Positions 56,739 through 64,000 of a stretch of 64,000 nt of DNA are shown here, piece after piece. Numbering within the stretch: position 1 is the stretch's first letter; the number at the start of each line of letters is the position of its first letter. The DNA is from Skeletonema tropicum (taxonomy: Eukaryota > Bacillariophyta > Thalassiosirophyceae > Thalassiosirales > Thalassiosiraceae). The notes under the pieces were generated by a model. The model worked only from the letters and a program-made list of their open reading frames with translations, was not told the origin of the DNA and did no database searches. Position numbers and translations under genes: made by a program. Location: assembly GCA_037178625.1 (NCBI GenBank), contig CM074132.1, forward strand, positions 1,736,001 through 1,800,000. Direction: 5' to 3'.

Positions 56739-59640
56739 TCAATCTACGCTTCGTGCTCATCAGGCAGCCACGGCTGCAGCAATTCGTCAGTCACAAGCAA
56801 AACCTTCTCCCAGTTCACTGGCTCCCACAACTTCTCCGGCTACAGTGCTTCGTCGGTCATCAACATCTTCTCCCTTACCAAAGGTAGCTCAGTCAGTAAA
56901 GGCATCATCGCCCGCTCCTCTTCTCCCGCCTCCATCAGCAGCGGTGTCTTCAATAAGTTCCAAATCTTCTTCGACTTCGCCTGGGGACAATCTATTGTCT
57001 CAGTACAATCAGAATTACTTTGGCGTCAAATCATCCTCTCTCCCTGCGGTTCAGGGTAAGTCATCCTTCCTTCCTATCGAATCTTTGTTCTTGTCCATCC
57101 GTTCCCTTCGTGATCCTTCGGTTCATCCAGCTTGGAAATCGACTCTTCCGTCGATGGCTACGCTGCTGCTTCGCACTCCCTTTGGCCTTCCCGATCTCTC
57201 CCATAGTTTTGTCAAGCAACCAAGCTTCACCAACATTGTGTTCCATGTCTTCCAGTCTGGCTTTCTCGACTTTTATAGCTTCACGGCACTCTGCTCTGCG
57301 CACCAACTGATCCACCATCTTGCGGCTAGTATGGTTTCCGTGGCTCGTCTCGATTTTCGGCATTTGCGTGACTCCGATTCGGAGTGGGCATCGTGCAAGA
57401 CTATCCCGGTTAGGAAAGAGCAAGAGTTTCTCGCTCTTCTCTTCCACTACAATATGAATATCTCAGCAGCGGTTCGTTTTTTAGGATCTAAGTATTTGGG
57501 GGGGGCATCGCGATGTGGACAGAGCCTGTTCTCTTATGGAACGTTATGGGGTTTCATCTGCTAACATCGCTCATTATCGGCGGATCATGACGGTCGGTTG
57601 TCCGAATCGGTTTACAGCCGAGTCATCTCATGAGAACTTTGAAATTTATCGTACTCATGGCAATGATCCCTCTATCGCCCGCAACAAAGACCTCGTGGTG
57701 AAGAATATGTTAAAGGAATACAAGAACAACTCAGCTTTTCCTCTCCCTGGATGGATCGCTAGGTTTTGCCCTCACATCTTCCTCACTCCTCAATTTGTAC
57801 TTCTCCACCCCCATAAATCTCCTCGACAAATTTTCAATGCAAAATTTCGACCAACGCCGGATGCTGTACCTATCAATATGATGACTAGCACCCCTGAGGG
57901 TAGCGAATTGGATTGTCTTTATGGGGAAGTCCCTCGTCGATTTTTTAACCGATTGTGGAATTTGCGCATTAGCTATCCGAAAGCTGATATAGTCATTCAT
58001 GCGAACGATGTCAAGACGTGCTTTCGGCAGATTAAACATCATCCTGATGTGGTGGGGGCCTTCTGCTACACGATTTTTTCTCAGCTTTGGGTTCAGATTG
58101 GTTGCACTTTTGGTTCGGACTTCTCTCCCGCGAATTGGGAAGGAGTCAGACGGTGTATAGAGGAACTAGCCCAAGGGTTGTTTCAAGATGCTTCTTTGAG
58201 GGACAAGCATAGGAAATATTTGGACCAACTTCAGTGGGATGTTTCCTTAGACTCGTCTACTACCAAGAGCTTCGTTCCGGCCTTCCGAGATTCCCAGAAC
58301 CCTGGTGTTCTGGATGCGTCAGGACAACCAATCGATACTCCACATGCGTTGTTTGTCGACGATGACATATACGCTGAGGTGTATTGCAGGATTCGCGTGG
58401 AACAAGCCATTGCAGCGTCTATCGAAGCTATGTTTATTACGTTGGGAGAATCTGATCTTTCTGCTCGTGTCGATCCTGTATCGTGGGATAAGTTGATTGA
58501 AATGGCCATCTCCCATTTCAATAAGGTTTTGGGTTTGGAGTTTAATACTCGCAAAATGGACGTTGGTCCCCCCCCAGAATTCATCGCTCGCACAACTCAG
58601 CTTCTTGATGCGTTCCATGCAGGTCGCAAGAGCTTCTACTTGAAAGATATGTCAGTTCTAGTTGGCCATCTCAATCATCTTGCAACTACCTCCCGTTGGA
58701 TGACACATCTTATGTCTCATTTATACACTTCGTTGGCGCATGCCCTCGCGGATAATCGAGCTTTTGAGATGCAAACTAATAAAAATTTTCGGGATGCGGT
58801 CAAGCGGGCAGCACAGAATGAGTATCGGTCAGCAACTCATCGCACGTTCGATGAGGCTTTTATCCATCGAACGATTCATCAGTCGAGGAAGCCCTACTAT
58901 TTGAATTCCACGGCCAAAGAAGAATTGGGTTTCATCCGTGCAGCTCTTCGTTCTTCCTCCATCTCCTTCCGCACCCCCATCGCTCATCTGGTTGATAGGG
59001 ACCCTACTGGCAAAAGTTGGTGTGATAGCAGTCTCGACGCAGGAGGAGGCTGGTCACGAGATTGCTCCTTCTGGTGGCATCTTCCATGGAGCGATCAAAT
59101 TCGGGCAGCTACACTTCGATTCCATCAGCATCGTCCAGATCAGGAGCTCATCAGTATCAACGTTCTAGAGTTTGCATCAGCTATCATTACGTATGCTGGC
59201 ATGACTTTGTACTACCGTCTCCATCAGGACCCATCCAATCCTTTTCCCATCGCACTTATCTACATTGACAACGTGGCAGCTGAGATTTGGTGTATCAAGG
59301 GATGCAAGCGATCACCTTTAGGGAGGGCTTTGGGCCGTCTTTTATGTGCTCTTATGATCAATAATCCTTTGGGTCTTAGTACCGAGCGCATCACTACGGA
59401 GGACAACACAATTGCTGATGCTCTCTCTCGTTCTGATTTGGGCAAAGACTCACGACAATTCTTCGCCTCTCTTTCAACTTCTTATCCGCAGCTTCGTGGC
59501 TGCGCTCGTTTTCAGCCAAGTCAAGAGCTGCTCTCAGCCATTACAGAGACACTATTGACAGGGAAACTCGTCGATCCACTGCGTCTAAACCGCATCGTAC
59601 TCGAAAATCCAGGATCATTCACTACCTGAAGTTTTGTGAA

Positions 59641-62025
59641 ATGGTCGATGTTAAGGATCCATGCATGGAATCGGCCCCTCTCGAGGCTCGCCATCTCCTC
59701 CTTGCGTGTTATACCGTCCATCTTATCCAAGGCAATACCATCAAGTCTATTCGCATCAAGCACGCTACCCTTCGCGGATATCTTTCTGCTGCGATCGGTC
59801 TTCACAGTAATAGAAATCTACCTGACCCAACGGACCCAATCTTCGTGAAGGAGGACTTGGTCACTCCTCTTCTGCAAGCTGTCAAGTCATACGAATCTGT
59901 CAAGAATCGGAAAGAGATGATTTACGACTCTATGCTAGCCAATATGTTGAAGTTAGTCCGTCTCCAGCAACCTCATTCGTTAGAGTCCTCTATACTGGAT
60001 TGGATTTTGCTTGGCCGCTTCACGGGGGCACGTCGCAGTGAGTGGTGTCAGGACGGTCCAGGCATCGAAATGACCGAACCCACAATTGCTCAGGACACAC
60101 CTCAACCAAAGGCATTTATAGGGGAGGATTTTCGATTCTTTGATAAGTCTGGCCATCGCATTTATAAACAGGGGCGTGCAGAATGTGGCGAGAGTGGTGG
60201 TGTGGTGGTGCCTGTGGCAGCGCGGGCCCTCGGGGCCTGTCGAGTATTGTGTCATTTTGCAGTCGGCCATTTGCAGTTTGGTTTGTTAGTGGTCTTTTTA
60301 CAACGGAATTCGGCTATAAAGTTGCTCTGCAATGATGTAGGTAGTGTTGGTGTAGTTGGTTAAAGAGGGGTTCGATTCCTAGTATAGAATTCTCATACTG
60401 TTTATTATATTTGTGCCTAAATGTCAGTGATGACCCCTTAGTGTACAGTTGGTTTGAGCGTGCATGTGAGTTTGTGAGGCACCGGGTTCGATCCCCGGGT
60501 TGAAAATCTCTTTTCATGCGTGTGAATTTGTGAGGCACAGGGGTTCGATCCCCGGGAGTGGCAATCTCTTTTCTGCAGACTACTTAGTAAGTCTATTCAA
60601 GAGGGAAAAGCAAAATCGTTCACTGCACAATTCACTCAACAATCAAATTTGTAAAAATGTGCACTGCACAATTTTAATGAAGCAAGCGAAGTGGGTATAA
60701 CACACTTAGGGGGAAAAGTGGAGCAGTCAACAATCAAACACGGAGTAGTAAATTTGTAAAAATGTGCACCGCACAATTTTAAAAAAGGAAGCGAACGGCG
60801 GAGCAGACATAGAACAGGTACAACAAGAGAAAGTTGGAGGAGATCACTAAAAAAACGTACGCAACAGCAATGAAGGGAGACTTCATTCAAGATAGGAGGG
60901 ATCTGAAGAACAGGATTACCAAAATCATCACCAAACCAAACAAAAAGTGGAAGGAGGCGAAGAAAGATTATGAGATCCCAAGTGATTATTTCTCAGGGTA
61001 CGCATCTGCTATGTGATTAGCAAAATTGATCACTGCACAGTTTTCCAAAAAAGTCAATTTCTCGCGACGAAGAAATAAGACAACTAAATCGACTAACACC
61101 AGTGCAAAACCTGTATTTCTTTCTCATACAGACCGATTTAGATGCTCAAAAAGCGGCTTTAGTACAGTAAATTTCTTGCTTTCAACAGGTACTTCTCGCT
61201 TTCTACGTAGGAACACATACAGATCCTACGCCGGTAGGCTCTACCGAGGACTCTACGTGTCATCCAGGTAAACCTTCTCACTAAAAAGCACATATACTGA
61301 TTCCTCCCTTAAACCCTGTAGAAAATTTTGGCTGAATAATTCTGAATTTCCTACCTGTAATAGAAGGGCACCTGCGGCCCCCTATTACGCTGCTCTGCGC
61401 TCCATGAACAGGGGCCCCGAGGGCCGATCATTTGACTCCGGCTCACGTTACTGTGGTGGACGGAGTCAAGATCTGTTGGCGTTTTCAAAAGAACAAGGAC
61501 AATGGCCAAGTCATTCCTTACAAACGAGATTATGAACGTCCTTCAGTTTGTCCGGTTCTAGCAGCATTTCGTATTGCGCTTCGAGCGTCTGCTCTCAACG
61601 TCTCTGCTTCTACCCCATTAGCAGTGTACGCAGACCCTTCCTCTCCTACGGGTTATGCCCTTATCAGGGCTTCACAAGTGGTGAAATTCATTCGGGGTTC
61701 CGCTCAAACAACCTTCAACCTTAGTCCTACCGACAAATCTCTCCTTAACTGGACGTGTCATTCTATTCGCGTCACGGCAGCGAATATTCTTCACAGGGCC
61801 AATATGTCCGATTCCTACATCCAAACCCGCCTTCGCTGGAAAAGCAACACATTCCTGATGTATCTCCGAAATTCATTCTACTCGGCAGATCAACATACTG
61901 CTGCAATGCAGATATCTAATATCAATCTCCCTCCTCTGCCTACTACGGACGGCAAACGCTATCGAGATCCCGAACCTCATGAGCTGGCTTATACCAAACA
62001 CTCTGCTCTAACCCGAGCGGAATGA
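59641..62025 (+). pseudogene. Tyrosine recombinase (YR) of the retrotransposon, split by an insertion
   Basis: The first half (59641 to about 60160) has a core-binding-like helical region (IKSIRIKHATLRGYLSAAIGL) and GRFTGARRSEW, holding the first catalytic arginine. The second half (61432-62025) has VKICWRFQKNKDNGQ, then WTCHSIRVTAANILH (second Arg box) and RLRWKSNTFLMYLRN (Trp in the usual His position, nucleophile Tyr). The R...HxxR...W...Y order matches DIRS-group recombinases. Between the halves lies ~1.27 kb of foreign DNA. The start is uncertain because readable sequence also continues a few codons upstream, overlapping the end of ORF2. Confidence 0.7.
60164..61428. mobile_element. ~1.27-kb insertion in the recombinase gene, with tRNA-like modules and repeats
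   Basis: CATTT at 60159-60163 and 61429-61433 may be a 5-bp TSD, although exact excision leaves the frame off by one. GGCCCTCGGGGCC near 60220 is mirrored by GGGGCCCCGAGGGCC near 61410. Three B-box-like GGTTCGAT(C/T)CC motifs occur at about 60368, 60487 and 60542, two of them after TTTGTGAGGCAC. A ~100-bp unit around AAATTTGTAAAAATGTGCAC(T/C)GCACAATTTTA is repeated at about 60645 and 60750. An open frame at 60834-61016 is unrecognised. Possibly several nested insertions. Confidence 0.5.
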
Positions 62026-62352
62026 GGTGCGCTTCTTTTTTTTTACACCATGTTCCTCTGTGTGGTCATTTCACGCCTATTCCCTACGTTCATTCGTCGT
62101 CTTTGTGTTGACACGAAGTATTCGACATTCTTCACACCTCGTGTCATCACATCTCTCATGGTGGCTGACACTGCCGAATTTACTTCGGCTTTCGAGGCTG
62201 GGTCCAAACTTAGAGTAGTTTGTACCTGATTACTAGAGACATCTTTGCATACACATAACGTAGTCTGCAATAAGCAGCTCTAGTACCTCTTTTTCTAGCG
62301 TGACAGACCACACAGGAGGACCAAGGCGCGACGCCGGTTTTCCGCAGGAAAA
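62026..62352. other. 3' region of the YR retrotransposon
   Basis: Non-coding. This is where a B1 repeat would be expected in an Ngaro-type element. I found no clear copy of it after 62447. Confidence 0.4.
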
Positions 62353-62447
62353 TCACAGGTAGACTTGGCCCGCACGAAATCGGATCTCGTCTCACCTGTC
62401 TTTCTCCTTCTCTTTCTTCCGGCTTCTCGCATCGCTCTGGTCGTTAG
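62353..62447 (+). repeat. YR-retrotransposon 95-bp direct repeat, right
   Basis: Partner of 53179-53273 with one mismatch. Confidence 0.85.
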
Positions 62448-64000
62448 TGTCACAGGGAATGACTCTCTTCCGGTATTCCAATACCGTTACGACAGTCATT
62501 CTTCCTGTTCACACGTGTCAAGTAGCAACCACGGTAAGAACCCGTGATTGATCCTCTCACACAAGATGGCGTCGCACGTTGGTGCTCCTTCATCACCTTT
62601 GGGAATAGCCCACTCTTCTTCTTTAGCTCTTACGCTTAGTCACCATGATATCCGTGTTCCTAGTGGTCTCTTCTGGCTCTAGTTGCACAATCAATACCGG
62701 TCCTATTTGCTTGTGACATTATTTATAAATATTTCCATCCAGTTTACTGGGTGCAAAGCAAAAGAATCCTTCATCGGTCGGGAAAGATCGACCTTTGAGA
62801 AGAAAAATATTAATATTATTCAGCGCATATCCACATTGGTGGGTTTGTGAACCGTGAGCTAGTACAACAAAATCGATTGGCTTCTAGAAGATCCATTTCG
62901 TCAACACATGGATGTGCGATGAACGCTCGGCGTTTCGTGCTACCATGGAGATGTGACGGCGTGCGATAGAAGTGTGTTTCGACGTTGACAGAAGTGCATC
63001 GGAGGTGAGAAAAGAATTTCGATTCTCCTCATGTAGAGGAAGTGCCCATGGCGAGAATGCACCGTGGCACAGCTCATCACAATAAGGAATTTCATTCCAA
63101 TAAAAAGACTACGGTCATCTAAATCCAAAGGACATCAGCTGTTGAGCGATGGACTACGATTAGAATTACGTGTGGGGGGAGAAGTGTTCTCTCATCCAAC
63201 CCTCACATATCGAGAGTCATCTGCTGTTAGGCGAGATGATACCCTCACAACAACAGAGTTTGCGGATATAGTTAGCAGACTTAGAAGTATTTATTCCTTA
63301 TAAGACGCTGGTCGCAATTGGAAAAATACGCACTCTCTTGTCTACCTCTGAGAAGGTGTGGAGAGTTTTGATCTTTACAGCATGATAGTGCATGTAGCTG
63401 GAGCTATTGAGAGCATGTTTGTCGACGCATTCTGTACAGATTGTGATTGTCGCAGCCGCTTAGCCTTGATGGATTGTTGGTTATTACACAGTGTTGCCGA
63501 GGTAGTCTACGCCTTGCTCAAGCGAGTACCTCAGGATGACGAGACGATTATACCCCACTGGGCGAAGTCGAACGTGCAATTGAACCACCTACCCTAATTA
63601 ATAAAAATCATATTGCTGTGAAAGCAAATCGTGTTTATTTGTCCCTTTATTTGTCCCTGTTGATTCAACATGTGCAGCGACGCCCTGGTTAAAGAAAGAT
63701 CAAGTCTATTCAGTTGCGCACAGCGTGCTGTTCAAGGAAAGGTCATGTCTATTCAGTTACGCACAGCGTACTGTTCAAGTCATTTCTATCCAGCGACGAA
63801 CTATTTAGCGTAAATTCATCCTTATTCACTGGTGCATCTAGGATGACCAGCCTCTTGCTTGCATTGTGGGAGGAGGAGGAATGAGAGAAACAATTCAAGA
63901 GCAATCTGAACTGGAATTACCAAACCAAAATGGTCTGTGCCGCTGTGGCAGCCATGGATTGTCCATGTTCTCTAAATGTGGTTGGCCAACGTGGCAATCA
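62448..64000. other. Gene-poor right end
   Basis: No recognisable gene. Two open frames on the plus strand (63064-63303 and 63358-63597, the latter GTG-initiated, with FCTDCDCRSRLALMDCWLL) have no recognisable domain. A ~41-bp unit (TCTATTCAGTTGCGCACAGCGTGCTGTTCAA) is repeated imperfectly at about 63707 and 63748. Confidence 0.4.

Larger units (their letters stand above)
56201..59629 (+). pseudogene. ORF2: reverse transcriptase-RNase H of the YR retrotransposon
   Basis: A Ser-rich N-terminus (56201-56405) is cut by a SINE and resumes at 56739 (HQSTLRAHQAATAAA...). Another shift sits in the G8 run at 57488-57495, after which the main 704-codon frame reads GGHRDVDRACSLMERYGV. RT: motif A AND-VKTCFRQIKHHPDV, Pro/Trp-rich FGSDFSPANWEGVRR, motif C LFVDDDIYAEV with both aspartates. 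RNase H: D in WCDSSLDAGGGWS, E in INVLEFASA, D in YIDNVAAE, D in NTIADALSR; the catalytic set is complete. A divergent RT as in YR retrotransposons. The RT/RH core alone is open from 57515 to 59629. Confidence 0.75.
53179..62447 (+). mobile_element. Tyrosine-recombinase retrotransposon (DIRS/Ngaro-like), inactivated
   Basis: Order: 95-bp repeat, spliced gag-like ORF1, RT-RNase H ORF2, YR, 95-bp repeat. The 95-bp sequence (TCACAGGTAGACTTGGCC...CTCTGGTCGTTAG) at 53179-53273 recurs in the same orientation at 62353-62447 with one mismatch. A direct-repeat end, a tyrosine recombinase in place of a DDE integrase, and no methyltransferase between RNase H and YR fit Ngaro-like better than DIRS1. The second (B) repeat of a split-direct-repeat structure was not found, so boundaries may be incomplete. 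It is disrupted by a SINE, a ~1.27-kb insertion and several frameshifts. Confidence 0.75.

Noticed and set aside
60429..60505. Functional tRNA gene near the B-box GGTTCGATCCCCGGG
   Set aside because: The T-arm is plausible, but the anticodon and acceptor stems do not pair; treated as a tRNA-like module.

Overview
This window is nuclear DNA from a diatom, most likely a centric of the Thalassiosira/Cyclotella/Skeletonema type. The diatom call rests on six fucoxanthin-chlorophyll a/c light-harvesting (FCP, Lhcf-type) genes with an ASAFAP-like plastid presequence, another plastid-targeted small protein, very long Ser/Pro PSSxPS-repeat secreted proteins, and abundant tyrosine-recombinase elements. 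The genus is inference. Two runs of exactly 500 N (19388-19887 and 46358-46857) are assembly gaps of unknown true size.

Layout. (1) 384-5500 is a transposon graveyard. It holds a decayed minus-strand tyrosine-recombinase-like gene with a zinc-finger-like tail, small hairpin-rich insertions, a 1.2-kb foldback element with a nested 305-bp MITE, and a PIF1-like helicase fragment. (2) 5680-19387 is duplicon A: FCP(+), an SH3/KOW-like plastid protein(-), a DAO-type FAD oxidoreductase(+), and a giant repeat protein with a C-terminal bulb-type lectin domain(-). In A the FAD gene is split by a 5'-truncated LINE with a 17-bp target duplication. (3) 19888-25848 holds three head-to-tail copies of a ~2062-bp unit carrying a frameshifted Crypton-like tyrosine recombinase relic. 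(4) 25849-35145 is a tandem FCP array, five genes on a ~2.12-kb period. (5) 34513-46357 is duplicon B, the same four-gene block with an intact 720-aa FAD oxidoreductase. (6) 46858-48185 is a third, inverted partial copy of the lectin gene and its 3' flank. (7) 48186-53178 is gene-poor repeat-rich DNA, including a 348-bp MITE. (8) 53179-62447 is a dead ~9.3-kb tyrosine-recombinase retrotransposon (DIRS/Ngaro-like): spliced gag-like ORF, RT-RNase H, then YR. A tRNA-derived SINE interrupts it, and a ~1.27-kb insertion splits its recombinase. (9) 62448-64000 has no recognisable gene.

Themes. The host genes are plastid light harvesting (six FCP copies encoding one identical protein, with only synonymous differences in mosaic patterns, implying gene conversion plus purifying selection), a probable organellar flavoenzyme, and a cell-surface lectin with a ~43-unit homogenised repeat. 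Most other DNA is mobile. The strongest unexpected observation is that the LINE in the FAD gene and the SINE in the YR retrotransposon, 46 kb apart and unrelated by duplication, share a ~55-nt 3' tail with a conserved hairpin, the hallmark of a SINE that borrows a LINE's reverse transcriptase. The LINE also has a PIP-box-like motif just past an in-frame stop.
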